Shown piece by piece: positions 34,722 to 45,010 of a DNA stretch of 64,000 nucleotides. A program made the position numbers and the translations under genes. This DNA is from Mucilaginibacter xinganensis (lineage in GTDB: Bacteria; Bacteroidota; Bacteroidia; Sphingobacteriales; Sphingobacteriaceae). How positions within the stretch are numbered: position 1 is the stretch's first letter; every line of letters starts with the position of its first letter. The notes beneath the pieces are model-generated. The model was not told the DNA's origin, made no database searches, and saw only the letters and a program-made list of their open reading frames with translations. Where the stretch lies: the NCBI GenBank assembly GCA_026225055.1, contig JAMFSA010000226.1, positions 1-64,000 of the forward strand, written 5' to 3'.

Positions 34722-37112
34722 ATGATAAAGAACTACATAAAGATCGCGTGGCGGAGCTTAACAAAGCAAAAATTGTATAGCCTTATCAATATATCGGGTT
34801 TGGCGGTAGGTTTGGCTGTTTGCATGATGATAATGTTGTATGTAGCCCATGAAATGAGTTACGACCGCTTTCATAAAAATGCAGATCGTATATTTTTGCC
34901 GAATGCGCACATGAAAATGGGCGATGTTACAACCAGTATGGATTATACCAGCTATGTAACCGGTCCGCTTATCACCCAAAGTCAGCCAACTGTTGAAGAA
35001 TATATGCGGATGCTGACCTATTTCAGGCCGGTGATTGTAAGTGATCCGGCAATGCCATCCAGAAAATTTTCTGAAGATAAACTGCTATTTGCTGATCCCG
35101 GATTCTTTAATTTCTTTTCCTTTAAACTGATAAATGGTCAGCCTGATGATGTGCTTAAAAAGCCATTTTCGGTAGTTATATCAAGCGATATGGCTAAAAA
35201 GTATTTTGGCAGTTCGGATGCTATTGGCAAAACCATTACTATAAAAACCGACAGTATTTATACCTACCAAGTTACAGGCGTTGCTGAGAGCGCACCTTCA
35301 AACTCTACCATCCAGTTTAACTTTGTGGTATCAAACTCAAGTTTGCTGGCCATGAAAAACATACCTAATTACATCGGTATGCCAATGGTAGGCCCGGGTT
35401 CCTTTAATACTTACCTGCTTTTAAAACATGCGTCGGATACCGCTAAATTAAGGCATGGTATGGATCTGATGATGAAAAATAACAAACAATTTTCTTCAGC
35501 GAAATTTTCACTAACCGCGTTGCCTGCCACCCACCTCAATAGTTTTGGCGATGGCGCAAACCTCAAATATCTTAAAATATTCCCCATCGTAGCTTTGTTA
35601 ATATTGCTGCTGGCATTGGTTAATTACATGAGCCTTTCAACAGCACGGGCAACGCTCAGGGCTAAGGAAGTGGGCGTGCGTAAAGTATCCGGCGCGAGCC
35701 GTAAAACCATAGCCACACAGTTTTATGTAGAGTCGGCATTGTTTACCTGCCTGTCGTTTGGCCTGGGTTATATTTTATGTTATATGTTTAAGCCCTGGTT
35801 TTTAAACGTATTACAGCTTAAGATTGATAATTCATTTTTATACAGCCCGATAGTTTTGGCGCTGATGTTTGCCTTGCTACTCATAACTGTATTAATAGCA
35901 GGCAGCTATCCATCACTGGTGTTATCTGCGTTTAAGCCTGTCATCACCTTAAAAGGTAAAATGAGCAAGCAGGCAGGTGGTATTACGGTTCGCAAAGTGT
36001 TTACAACGCTGCAATTTTCCATATCAGTAGGCCTTATTATTTGCGGTATCGTTATCGACCGTCAGCTTTACTTTTTCAGGCATGCCGATATAGGCATTAA
36101 CCACGATAACGTAGTGGATATACCTATTACCAGGAGCTTCGGTGAAAGCTATCCTGCTTTTATAAAAGATGTACAATCACTGGCAGGTATAAGCAGTGTG
36201 GCTACCTCACAATATGGCATGTTTAAAGGGTTCGATATGTACTCCATAAGTGGCAAACCTAACACCGATGCTGTTATGCTGCCTTCGTTATCGGTAAGCG
36301 AACAGTTTATACCAACCATGGGTTTAAAATGGGCTATCCCGCCATCAACGGCTACAAGCCTGCTGGGTAAAAATAAAGTGGTGATAAATCAGCTGGCAAT
36401 TGAAAAACTGCATCTTCCCGCAAATCCTGTTGGCAGTTACATTCAATCGGGTACACAAAAAGTTGAGGTTGTAGGTGTGGTGAAAAACTTCAATTTCAGT
36501 TCGATGGAATATGCGCTGGAGCCATTAGGCCTTTTTATAGCGCCCGATACCAGTAAGTTTTGGGCCAGATGGGGTTGTAATTTATCAGTTCGCATTAAGC
36601 CGCATACTAATTTACCTACGCTACTTGCTGCAATCCAAAATATCTACAAAAAATACGACCAGGAAACACCATTCAGCTATTCATTTATGGATGATGCCTT
36701 TAACGCGCAATATAAGGCTGAAGACAGGCTGGCATCCATATTCAGCATATTTACCGGTATTACGGTTATACTGGCTACACTGGGATTGTTTGGCCTGGCT
36801 GCATTCACCATTGAACAACGTACCAAGGAAATAGGTGTACGCAAAATATTAGGTGCAAGCCTTACAGCTATTACCACCCTGCTGTCAAAAGACTTTTTAA
36901 AACTGGTAGTACTGGCAATAATAATTGCTTCGCCAATAGCATGGTGGGCAATGAACAACTGGCTGCAAAACTTTGCTTACCGCATTACCATACACTGGTG
37001 GGTATTTGCCATAGCAGGTTTCATAGCCATATTTACGGCAATTATTACAGTTAGCTACCACGCTATTAAAGCAGCAGTGGCTAACCCGGTTAAAAGCTTA
37101 CGTTCGGAATAG
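34722..37112 (+). CDS. FtsX/MacB-type ABC permease P5
   Basis: 796 residues. The first coupling motif is KEVGVRKVSGAS near 316, where the usual L or I is Ser; the second is the standard KEIGVRKILGAS at 702. LSTARATLRAKEV before the first motif resembles P8 (LSTARAMLRAKEV), suggesting the two share a first FtsX half. The first periplasmic domain lacks the TGG segment of P2/P3/P6 and the RSN segment of P4/P7. The C-terminus is NPVKSLRSE. Internal gene of unit 2. Confidence 0.92.
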   Translation: MIKNYIKIAWRSLTKQKLYSLINISGLAVGLAVCMMIMLYVAHEMSYDRFHKNADRIFLPNAHMKMGDVTTSMDYTSYVTGPLITQSQPTVEEYMRMLTYFRPVIVSDPAMPSRKFSEDKLLFADPGFFNFFSFKLINGQPDDVLKKPFSVVISSDMAKKYFGSSDAIGKTITIKTDSIYTYQVTGVAESAPSNSTIQFNFVVSNSSLLAMKNIPNYIGMPMVGPGSFNTYLLLKHASDTAKLRHGMDLMMKNNKQFSSAKFSLTALPATHLNSFGDGANLKYLKIFPIVALLILLLALVNYMSLSTARATLRAKEVGVRKVSGASRKTIATQFYVESALFTCLSFGLGYILCYMFKPWFLNVLQLKIDNSFLYSPIVLALMFALLLITVLIAGSYPSLVLSAFKPVITLKGKMSKQAGGITVRKVFTTLQFSISVGLIICGIVIDRQLYFFRHADIGINHDNVVDIPITRSFGESYPAFIKDVQSLAGISSVATSQYGMFKGFDMYSISGKPNTDAVMLPSLSVSEQFIPTMGLKWAIPPSTATSLLGKNKVVINQLAIEKLHLPANPVGSYIQSGTQKVEVVGVVKNFNFSSMEYALEPLGLFIAPDTSKFWARWGCNLSVRIKPHTNLPTLLAAIQNIYKKYDQETPFSYSFMDDAFNAQYKAEDRLASIFSIFTGITVILATLGLFGLAAFTIEQRTKEIGVRKILGASLTAITTLLSKDFLKLVVLAIIIASPIAWWAMNNWLQNFAYRITIHWWVFAIAGFIAIFTAIITVSYHAIKAAVANPVKSLRSE

Positions 37113-37116
37113 GGTT

Positions 37117-37293
37117 GTTCATTAGTTCACTGGTTCATTAGTTCATTGGTAATGAAGCGGCGAACGTAGGATAAGTCCAATGCACAAGATATATATCACA
37201 TAGGACAAGACCAATGAACTAATGAACCACTGAACAAATGAACGTTTACGCAGGACAAGACCAATGAACTAGTGAACAAATGAACTAATGAAC
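37117..37293. repeat. Octamer repeats between P5 and P6, with two right arms
   Basis: The left arm at 37117-37150 can pair with either of two right arms, 37210-37243 (32 of 34) or 37260-37293. The spacer near 37155-37205 (AACGTAGGATAAG, then ATATATATCACATAGG) is a near copy of the spacer between P9 and P10. The second right arm ends 8 bases before the P6 ATG. Confidence 0.88.
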
Positions 37294-37301
37294 CAAAGAA
37301 A

Positions 37302-39677
37302 ATGATAAGAAACTACATAAAAACAGCTTACCGCAGCCTTACCAAAAATAAGGCTTACAGCTTTTTGAATATTTTCGGTTTGGCGATAGGGATTGCCTGT
37401 GCCGCGCTCATTTTTTTATGGGTGGAGGATGAGGTTAATTACGATGCCGTAAACATTAAAAAAGAAAGGCTGTACATGCTGGAAGAAAACCAGAAGTACG
37501 ATACCTATGTGTTTACCGAATCATCAACCCCCGGCCTGATGGGTCCGGCCATGAAGGCCGAACTGCCCGGCGTAGCCAACACCTGCCGCAGTACCGAAGG
37601 CGGAACCACCTTATTATTCGGCAGTGGCGATAAGGCCGTTTTTGCAACGGGTATATATGCTGAAGCATCACTCTTCAGTATGTTTACACTGCCTTTTGTG
37701 CAGGGCAACGCGACCTCAGTTTTCTCGCAGGTACATTCAATAGTCATCACTGAAAAAGCAGCTAAAAAGTTTTTTGGAAGCGATAAGGATGTTATAGGCA
37801 AAACTATCAGGGTTGACAATAAACAAGACTACGCCGTAAGCGGTGTTATCAAAGATATTCCGGCAAATTCAAGCATACAGTTTGAGTGGGTAATGCCATT
37901 TAAGATCTACTTTGATCAAAGTCCGTGGTTAACCAATTGGGGCAATCAATCCGTAACTACTTATGTGGAGTTAAAGCCCGGTGTCGACCCGCAAACAGTA
38001 AACAAACAACTCTATAGTTACATACAAAAGCGCGTACCAACCGCATTGGGCCATGCCTTTTTATTCAGCATGAATGATTGGCATTTGCGCGATGATTTTA
38101 AAGACGGCAAAATGACCGGCGGCGGGCAGATAGAATATGTGCATCTGTTCATGGTTATCGCATGGATCATCCTGTTTATCGCCTGCATCAACTTCATGAA
38201 CCTCGCCACTGCCCGCAGCGAAAAGCGGGCACGCGAGGTAGGGGTACGTAAAGTATTAGGCGCGGGTAAAAACCTGCTCATCATGCAGTTCATCGGCGAA
38301 GCTATTTTTATGGCTGTTATAGCTGCACTGGTATCCGTATTCATTGTTATACTTGTTTTACCAGCCTTTAATCTACTGGTGCAAAAGCAGCTTACATTAG
38401 GGTTGGGTAATCCGCTGCACATTATCTCTTTATTACTTATCACCCTGATATGCGGATTGGTTGCGGGCAGTTATCCATCATTCTACCTGTCGTCGTTTAA
38501 CCCGGTATCGGTACTTAAAGGGGTGAAGTTAAAAACAGGTGGCGCGGCATTTATCCGTAAGGGTTTGGTGGTAATGCAGTTCAGCGTTTCCATAGTGCTT
38601 ATCATCAGTACAATAATTGTTTACCAGCAGATTCAGCACGTTAAAAGCAGGCAACTGGGTTTCAATAAAGATAACCTCTTAGAAATTCCTTTGCAGGGCG
38701 ATATGGGTAAAAATTTCCAGGTAATAAAACAGGACCTGCTCAATACCAGCTATGTAGCTAACGCCGCGCTTGCTGATCATGCGTTGATCTACGGTGGTAA
38801 CAATACTTCCGGACTTACCTGGGATGGCAAACCTGCCGGCTCGAAAGTGCTCATATCGCAACGTTATGTATCGCCCGAGTTTATGGAAACAACAGGCTTA
38901 AAGATAGTAGACGGGAGGGGTTTAACGATTAGTGATACCGCCAGGCCGATCCGCATGATCATCACCCAATCATTGGCAAAGTTAATGGGTAAAGGCAGCG
39001 CGATAGGGAAAAGGATCCACGGGGAGGGTGATACCACATCGGCGGTAGTGGTAGGTGTGGTTAATGATTATGTATATGGCAACATGTATGGTCAGCATCC
39101 CGATCCGGTCATGTTTTTCAGCGCCCCGCCGCAGGATGAAACAGTGATGTATGTGCATGTTAAGCAACAGGCTGATATTGAAAAATCAATAGCCGCAATA
39201 CAAGGTGTTTTGAAAAAGGATAACCCTGCATACCCATTCGATTATCGCTTTGTTGACGATCAATTTAACCAGATGTTTTTAACTGAGATGCTGGTAAGTA
39301 AGCTATCAAGGGTATTTGCTACGTTGGCGATCATCATCTCCTGTATGGGCCTGTTTGGTTTAGCCGCTTACACTGCCGAACGCCGTACCAAAGAGATTGG
39401 AATCCGCAAAGTGCTTGGCGCAAGTGTATCAGGAATAGCCGCCCTGCTTTCAAAGGACTTTTTACAACTGGTGATCATATCTTGTGCCGTTTCATTTCCG
39501 CTGGCCTACTGGGCAATGCAGAACTGGCTGAAAAACTACGAGTATCGTATTGGCATAAACGGGTGGATATTTGTAATTGCAGGTATATCGGCTATAATAA
39601 TCGCGGTGGTTACGGTCAGCTTCCAATCAATAAAAGCTGCGGTGGCTAACCCGGTTAAGAGCTTACGCTCGGAATAA
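37302..39677 (+). CDS. FtsX/MacB-type ABC permease P6
   Basis: 791 residues. It belongs with P2 and P3 by the DFKDGKMTGGGQIEY segment (about 264-278). Coupling motifs: REVGVRKVLGAG near 312 and KEIGIRKVLGAS at 697, preceded by AERRTKEIG. The N-terminal helix reads MIRNYIKTAYRSLTKNKAYS, and TM1 continues into VEDEVNYDAV instead of ELSYD. The C-terminus is NPVKSLRSE. GC content looks slightly higher than in the neighbouring permease genes, but the frame is intact throughout. Confidence 0.92.
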   Translation: MIRNYIKTAYRSLTKNKAYSFLNIFGLAIGIACAALIFLWVEDEVNYDAVNIKKERLYMLEENQKYDTYVFTESSTPGLMGPAMKAELPGVANTCRSTEGGTTLLFGSGDKAVFATGIYAEASLFSMFTLPFVQGNATSVFSQVHSIVITEKAAKKFFGSDKDVIGKTIRVDNKQDYAVSGVIKDIPANSSIQFEWVMPFKIYFDQSPWLTNWGNQSVTTYVELKPGVDPQTVNKQLYSYIQKRVPTALGHAFLFSMNDWHLRDDFKDGKMTGGGQIEYVHLFMVIAWIILFIACINFMNLATARSEKRAREVGVRKVLGAGKNLLIMQFIGEAIFMAVIAALVSVFIVILVLPAFNLLVQKQLTLGLGNPLHIISLLLITLICGLVAGSYPSFYLSSFNPVSVLKGVKLKTGGAAFIRKGLVVMQFSVSIVLIISTIIVYQQIQHVKSRQLGFNKDNLLEIPLQGDMGKNFQVIKQDLLNTSYVANAALADHALIYGGNNTSGLTWDGKPAGSKVLISQRYVSPEFMETTGLKIVDGRGLTISDTARPIRMIITQSLAKLMGKGSAIGKRIHGEGDTTSAVVVGVVNDYVYGNMYGQHPDPVMFFSAPPQDETVMYVHVKQQADIEKSIAAIQGVLKKDNPAYPFDYRFVDDQFNQMFLTEMLVSKLSRVFATLAIIISCMGLFGLAAYTAERRTKEIGIRKVLGASVSGIAALLSKDFLQLVIISCAVSFPLAYWAMQNWLKNYEYRIGINGWIFVIAGISAIIIAVVTVSFQSIKAAVANPVKSLRSE

Positions 39678-39678
39678 T

Positions 39679-39801
39679 GTTCATTGGTTCACTGGCTCAT
39701 TAGAGTTCATTAGTAATTAGCAAGCGAACAAAAGAACAGCAACATAAAATAACACACGAAGGACAAGACCAATGAACTAATGAACCAGTGAACAAATGAA
39801 C
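39679..39801. repeat. Octamer inverted repeat between P6 and P7
   Basis: The left arm at 39679-39714 carries a two-base insertion between units; the right arm is 39768-39801. The right arm ends 25 bases before the P7 ATG, further than elsewhere in the array. Confidence 0.85.
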
Positions 39802-39826
39802 GCTAATAAGCACAAATGAATTAACC

Positions 39827-42223
39827 ATGATAAGGAATTATATTAAAACAGCTTACCGTTCCCTCTTAAAAAATAAGGGCTTTACGGTATTGAATGTGCT
39901 GGGGCTATCCGTTGGGCTGGCAACCTGCTTGCTGATCGTGTTTTATGTGGTTGATGAGTTCAGTTATGATCGCTATAATACCAATGCCGACAGGATCTAC
40001 CGCATTACCGAAAATGCAAGGTTAAACGGCAACGAGGGCTCATACGCCGGGACGGAAAAGCCTTTGATGGATGCTTTAAAAAGCTTCCCGCAGATTGAAA
40101 AGATGGCGAGACTGTTCCCTAAGGAAACGCTGTTTCTCTCTTCTCAAAAGTTTAGCATCAGGAAGGGGAATAATAACATCCAGGAAAAGAATGTAGTTTT
40201 TGCCGAATCAAACCTGTTTGATGTTTTTACTTTACCTATGATTTATGGCAGTCCGTCAACCTCACTAACTGAACCACATTCTGCGGTTATAACCGAGAGC
40301 ACCGCAAAAAAATATTTCAGCAAAACCGATGTTGTTGGCCAAACGCTTACCATTAACGATACCAGCGTTTATAAAATTACAGGGGTTATAAAGGATATCC
40401 CATCGCAATCACATTTTAATTACGATTTCTTTTTATCCTATTCATCACTATTCGAAAGCCATGTTATGAGTTGGGGGTATAGCGGTATACATAACTATGT
40501 TTTGCTAAAACCCGGCACAAATGTTAAGGCCCTTGAAGCGCAGATCCTGAAAGTAGAGCTCAAAAACTCACCCCCGGTATGGACAACCGGCAGTAATTAT
40601 CTGAAGATAGTTTTAACACCACTGCTTGATATTCACCTGAGATCAAACAGTCAGTATGAGCTGATGCAGAATGGTAATATTGAGTACGTATACATCTTTT
40701 CGGCAATAGCCATATTGGTATTGCTGATAGCCTGTGTTAATTTCATGAACCTTTCAACCGCGCGTTCGGCAAACCGGGCCAAAGAGGTAGGGGTACGCAA
40801 AGTGCTGGGTTCGGCGCGTAAATATTTGATCGCCCAATTTTTAACGGAATCTATTTTGGTTACGCTGGTGTCGGCCATTATTGCTGTGGCGCTGGCATGG
40901 CTGGCAATGCCGCTGTTCAACCAAATGGCTGATAAGCATTTGGCATTCACACCCCACACTTTCACCTGGTTATTACCTGCATTGCTGATTATTATACTGG
41001 TAATAGGTATCCTGGCGGGATCATACCCGGCATTTTTCCTATCGGCCTTTCAGCCAATTGAAGTACTAAAAGGCAAAATAGCTTCAGGATTTAAGGGTGG
41101 TTTTCTGCGGAGTTTTTTAGTGGTCTTTCAGTTTTCGATATCTATATTTCTGATTATCGGTACACTGGTTATTTATAACCAGCTGAACTATATCCATACC
41201 AAAAGCCTGGGCTATAACCGCAGCCAGATGCTGGTGATTAAAAACACCAATGTACTCGGCAAACAGGCAAAAATATTAAAGCAAGAGGTAAAGCAAATGC
41301 AGGGCGTTGCAAGCGCCACCATGACCACTTATTTGCCTACCGGCGATGACCGCAATATAACAGGCTTATTTCCTGAATTACCTATCGATATAAAACACGA
41401 CCTCCTGGCTGATTTTTGGCCGGTTGATGAAGATTACATCAACACTTTGAGTATAAAACTGATCTCAGGACGCAACTTCTCCCCTCAATTGGCATCAGAT
41501 TCGGCAGCTTTAATTGTTAACGAAGCGTTTGTAAGGAAATTTGGCCAGAAGGATCCGCTCAATAAAACCATCTATCGCGATAGCTTTGGGATACAAGCCT
41601 TTCACATAATTGGTGTGGTTAAAGATTTTCACTATAGCTCCCTGCGCGACGAGATTAAGCCATTGGCATTGGTTTACAACGAGGATAGGGGAGCAATTAC
41701 GGCCCGTGTCAGCACTGCAAACCTGCCTGCATTAATGTCGCAGATTAAGGATAAATGGAAGGATCTGTCGCCAAATAGCCAGTTCACATGGTCGTTTATG
41801 GATCAGGATTTTGATGCTACCTATCGCTCTGAGCAGCGCATAGGAACTATATTTATATCGTTCACGGCTTTAGCTATAGCAATAGCCTGTTTAGGCTTAT
41901 TCGGCCTTGCAGCTTATGCTGCCGAACAGCGTAATAAGGAGATCGGCATCCGCAAGGTATTGGGTGCCAGTGTATCAACCATAGTAAGTATGCTCTCCAT
42001 GGATTTTATAAAGCTGGTAGGTATCGCTATATTGATATCGTCGCCACTGGCCTGGTGGGCTATGAACAAATGGCTGCAGGATTTTGCATACAGAATAAAT
42101 ATACAATGGTGGATAGTAGCAATTGCAGGCTTTACCGCCATATTCATCGCATTTATAACTATAAGCTTTCAATCTATCCGGGCCGCATTGGCAAATCCGG
42201 TTAAAAGCTTGCGTAGCGAGTAA
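39827..42223 (+). CDS. FtsX/MacB-type ABC permease P7
   Basis: 798 residues and the closest paralogue of P4 in the array, with matching stretches through TM1, the QSHFNYDFF region, the IACVNFMNLSTARSANRA segment and the C-terminal half. Coupling motifs: KEVGVRKVLGSA near 320 and KEIGIRKVLGAS at 704 (preceded by AEQRN rather than AEQRT). The C-terminus is NPVKSLRSE. P4 and P7 sit in the same predicted unit separated by P5 and P6, so a simple adjacent duplication does not explain their order. Confidence 0.92.
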   Translation: MIRNYIKTAYRSLLKNKGFTVLNVLGLSVGLATCLLIVFYVVDEFSYDRYNTNADRIYRITENARLNGNEGSYAGTEKPLMDALKSFPQIEKMARLFPKETLFLSSQKFSIRKGNNNIQEKNVVFAESNLFDVFTLPMIYGSPSTSLTEPHSAVITESTAKKYFSKTDVVGQTLTINDTSVYKITGVIKDIPSQSHFNYDFFLSYSSLFESHVMSWGYSGIHNYVLLKPGTNVKALEAQILKVELKNSPPVWTTGSNYLKIVLTPLLDIHLRSNSQYELMQNGNIEYVYIFSAIAILVLLIACVNFMNLSTARSANRAKEVGVRKVLGSARKYLIAQFLTESILVTLVSAIIAVALAWLAMPLFNQMADKHLAFTPHTFTWLLPALLIIILVIGILAGSYPAFFLSAFQPIEVLKGKIASGFKGGFLRSFLVVFQFSISIFLIIGTLVIYNQLNYIHTKSLGYNRSQMLVIKNTNVLGKQAKILKQEVKQMQGVASATMTTYLPTGDDRNITGLFPELPIDIKHDLLADFWPVDEDYINTLSIKLISGRNFSPQLASDSAALIVNEAFVRKFGQKDPLNKTIYRDSFGIQAFHIIGVVKDFHYSSLRDEIKPLALVYNEDRGAITARVSTANLPALMSQIKDKWKDLSPNSQFTWSFMDQDFDATYRSEQRIGTIFISFTALAIAIACLGLFGLAAYAAEQRNKEIGIRKVLGASVSTIVSMLSMDFIKLVGIAILISSPLAWWAMNKWLQDFAYRINIQWWIVAIAGFTAIFIAFITISFQSIRAALANPVKSLRSE

Positions 42224-42224
42224 T

Positions 42225-42366
42225 GTTCATTAGTTTATTGGTTCATTAGTTCATTAGTAATGCAGCCGGTGAGACTAATGAATTGATAAACTTGGGTAAG
42301 ACCAATGAATCAGTGAACCAACGTAGGACAAGACCAATGAACTAATGAACCAGTGAACAAATGAAC
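42225..42366. repeat. Octamer inverted repeat between P7 and P8
   Basis: Left arm 42225-42258 and right arm 42333-42366 match at 30 of 34 positions. A partial extra right arm lies at 42301-42320. The right arm ends 7 bases before the P8 ATG. Confidence 0.88.
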
Positions 42367-42373
42367 TAACGTT

Positions 42374-44743
42374 ATGATAAAGAGCTATTTTAAAATCGCC
42401 TGGCGGAATTTGCTGAAGAGCAAGTTTTACACCGCCATTAACATTGCCGGCCTAACAGTTGGGCTGGCCGTAGGTTTACTTATTTTACTATGGGTAAACG
42501 ATGAGTTGAGTTTTGACAAGTTCAATACCAAAGCCGATAATATTTATCGGATGGAAGCGCAGATAGGTGCAGGCAGTACCCAGCAGATCTGGTGCGGTAT
42601 ACAGGCCCCTGTTGCTTTTTTTGGCCTGAAAGAGGTGCCCGGTGTGGTAAATGCTGTTCGGATGGTATCTAATTGGGACTATTCTTTGTACAAATACCAT
42701 GATAAATCGTTGGATGTTGGCGATAATGGCGCGTTTTATACCGATGCATCCTTATTTAAGGTTTTTGACTTTAAATTATTGGAAGGTAATCCAAATAATC
42801 CTTTCCCTAATAACCAGTCTATCATCATCACCCAAACCACAGCCAAACGGTTTTTTGGCAACGCCGATCCGATAGGGAAAATAATTCAGGCAGATAATCA
42901 TGATAACTATACCGTAGCCGGTATCGCGGCTGATATGCCCGGTAACTCCAGTATTAAGTTTGATATGTTGTTTTCTATCAATGTGCTGGCAAAAAGAAAC
43001 TATGACGGCAAAGGCTACTGGAAAACTATGGATAGCGACTGGGGTGATTATTTTTACGATACCTATTTTCAATTGCAGCCGGGTGTTTCGGCACAATCGG
43101 TTGCCGATAAGCTTACACAGATCCACATAAAAAATCAGGCTGGTTCGGGTGGTATAAAATACATACCTCAACCTTTGGATAAAATGCATTTATATAATGC
43201 CGATGGTACCCCATCAGGCATCCAAACGGTAAGGGTTTTCTTAATTGTGGCCATTCTTATTTTGTTGATAGCCTGTATCAACTATGTAAACCTTTCAACC
43301 GCGCGTGCTATGCTGAGGGCTAAAGAAGTAAGTGTACGCAAAATAATAGGTGCGGGTAAAAAACAATTGTTTATCCAGTTTGTAGTCGAAACGATTTTGT
43401 TTTTCTCCATAGCACTGGTACTTGCTTTTGTGCTGATTGAAGTTTTGATGCCTTTATACAACAGTGTATCGGGTAAACAAATGAAGTTTGATTTGTTGGA
43501 TGCTGGTGTTTGGAAGGTAGTAGGTATCACTGTAGTGGCTACGCTGGCGGCATCAAGCATTTATCCTGCATTTTTATTGTCGTCGTTTAAGCCTATTAAC
43601 GCGCTTAAAGGTAAGCTGTCGCTGGGCGTTGGTAATACTACATTCCGCAAAACACTGGTGGTTTGCCAATTTATATTTTCTATTGGTTTGATCATCGGCA
43701 CGCTGATCATCAACAGCCAACTAAAATATATCAGGGAAAAAGAGTTGGGCTACGATAAATCCTACGTGTTTACATTCGGCATGCGCGATATGCAGAAGAA
43801 CTATGAATCAGTACGTGCGCAATTGTTAAATCAACCGGGTATAAAAGATGTTACTACCGCTAGCGATAACATTGTAAGTTTGGGTGGCAGCACTGGTGAT
43901 ACCGATTGGGATGGCAAAACACCCGGCAGTAACTTTGAGGTTCACCCACTGGGTATCAGCCAAAATTATGTCGACTTTTTTAAACTGAAAATTATAAAGG
44001 GCAGTAACTTTTTAGGCATAAAGGCCGATACCGCGCACTATATCCTGAATGAAACCGCGGTACGTGAGGCCGGTATTAAAGATCCGGTAGGCAAACGCTT
44101 TAAATTGCACAATCAAAACGGGATCATCATTGGTGTGGTGAAAGATTTTCACTTCGCATCCCTCAAACAAAAAATTGAGCCTACCATATTCTTTTACACC
44201 CCCAGCAACTGGCGCATGTTTGTAAAAACAACCGGCAAGGATGCCCCGCAAGCGATAGCGGCCGTACAAAAAGCATGGAAACAATATAACCCGGCTTTTC
44301 CTTTAGATTATACCTTTCTGGATGAAACCTTCAATGAAATGTATAAAGCCGATCAGCGTTCAGGTACATTGTTTAGTTGGTTTACTGGTATAGCTATCCT
44401 CATATCATGCCTCGGTCTGTTTGGTTTGGCAACCTACACCGCGCAGGTGAAGGTGAAAGAAATAGGCATCCGTAAAGTGCTGGGTGCAAGCGTTGCCAAT
44501 ATTACCACGATGCTTTCAAAAGACTTTTTAGTGTTGGTAGTGGTATCCATTATTATTGCAACCCCAATAGCCTGGTACGCCATGAATAAATGGTTGCAGG
44601 CCTTTGCCTACCGGATAGAGATACAGTGGTGGATATTTGCATTAGCCGGCGTACTGGCAATTGTAATAGCCTTTATAACTATAAGTTTTCAGGCCATAAG
44701 AGCGGCTATTGCCAACCCGGTTAAAAGTTTGCGGTCCGAATAA
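42374..44743 (+). CDS. FtsX/MacB-type ABC permease P8
   Basis: 789 residues, last gene of predicted unit 2. The first coupling motif departs from the others (KEVSVRKIIGAG near 318, Ser for Gly). The second is preceded by TAQVKVKEIG rather than the AEQRTKEIG seen in most copies, and then reads KEIGIRKVLGAS at 695. The first periplasmic domain contains DNGAFYTDASLFKVFDF and a YNADGTPSG turn before the first FtsX domain. The C-terminus is NPVKSLRSE. A hairpin and operator copy 3 follow. Confidence 0.92.
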   Translation: MIKSYFKIAWRNLLKSKFYTAINIAGLTVGLAVGLLILLWVNDELSFDKFNTKADNIYRMEAQIGAGSTQQIWCGIQAPVAFFGLKEVPGVVNAVRMVSNWDYSLYKYHDKSLDVGDNGAFYTDASLFKVFDFKLLEGNPNNPFPNNQSIIITQTTAKRFFGNADPIGKIIQADNHDNYTVAGIAADMPGNSSIKFDMLFSINVLAKRNYDGKGYWKTMDSDWGDYFYDTYFQLQPGVSAQSVADKLTQIHIKNQAGSGGIKYIPQPLDKMHLYNADGTPSGIQTVRVFLIVAILILLIACINYVNLSTARAMLRAKEVSVRKIIGAGKKQLFIQFVVETILFFSIALVLAFVLIEVLMPLYNSVSGKQMKFDLLDAGVWKVVGITVVATLAASSIYPAFLLSSFKPINALKGKLSLGVGNTTFRKTLVVCQFIFSIGLIIGTLIINSQLKYIREKELGYDKSYVFTFGMRDMQKNYESVRAQLLNQPGIKDVTTASDNIVSLGGSTGDTDWDGKTPGSNFEVHPLGISQNYVDFFKLKIIKGSNFLGIKADTAHYILNETAVREAGIKDPVGKRFKLHNQNGIIIGVVKDFHFASLKQKIEPTIFFYTPSNWRMFVKTTGKDAPQAIAAVQKAWKQYNPAFPLDYTFLDETFNEMYKADQRSGTLFSWFTGIAILISCLGLFGLATYTAQVKVKEIGIRKVLGASVANITTMLSKDFLVLVVVSIIIATPIAWYAMNKWLQAFAYRIEIQWWIFALAGVLAIVIAFITISFQAIRAAIANPVKSLRSE

Positions 44744-44744
44744 T

Positions 44745-44856
44745 GTTCATTGGTTCACTGGTTCATTAGTTCATTGGTACTGTCTCCGGTAATATTGATG
44801 AACTTTACTAACACAGGACAAGACCAATGAACTAATGAACCAGTGAACTAATGAAC
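44745..44856. repeat. Octamer inverted repeat after P8
   Basis: Arms 44745-44778 and 44823-44856 match at 33 of 34 positions around a 44-base loop. It lies upstream of operator copy 3, as the hairpin after P3 does relative to copy 2. Confidence 0.93.
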
Positions 44857-44875
44857 CAATAATGCGAAGCGGGAC

Positions 44876-44914
44876 TGTATCATTACCGTACATATAGTGT
44901 TACACTTACGTACA
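44876..44914 (+). promoter_or_regulatory. Operator copy 3, upstream of P9
   Basis: TGTATCATTACC, then GTAC (44888-44891), 18 bases, and GTAC (44910-44913), around a TGTTACA core. It shares ATATAGTGTT with copy 2 inside the spacer. Confidence 0.8.
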
Positions 44915-44942
44915 GGTTGATTATTTTACGGTGATTTAATTT

Positions 44943-44973
44943 ATTGATAATCAGTATTTTAAATTTTGGTATG
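44943..44973 (+). promoter_or_regulatory. Putative promoter of transcription unit 3
   Basis: TTGATAATCAG is followed by AAATTTTGGTATGG, with GG at 44968-44969, aligning without gaps to the P4 promoter segment. No GC is present at the -12 position. The P9 ATG is about 43 bp downstream. Confidence 0.45.
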
Positions 44974-45010
44974 GGTTTTAATTGTATTTGTATGTAACCA
45001 CCCCCGCATC

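Noticed and set aside
44966..45010. N-terminal extension of P9 from a TTG at 44966
   Set aside because: It overlaps the conserved TTTGGTATG promoter element, and the extra 15 residues have no counterpart in the other fourteen permeases. The ATG at 45011 gives the family N-terminus.
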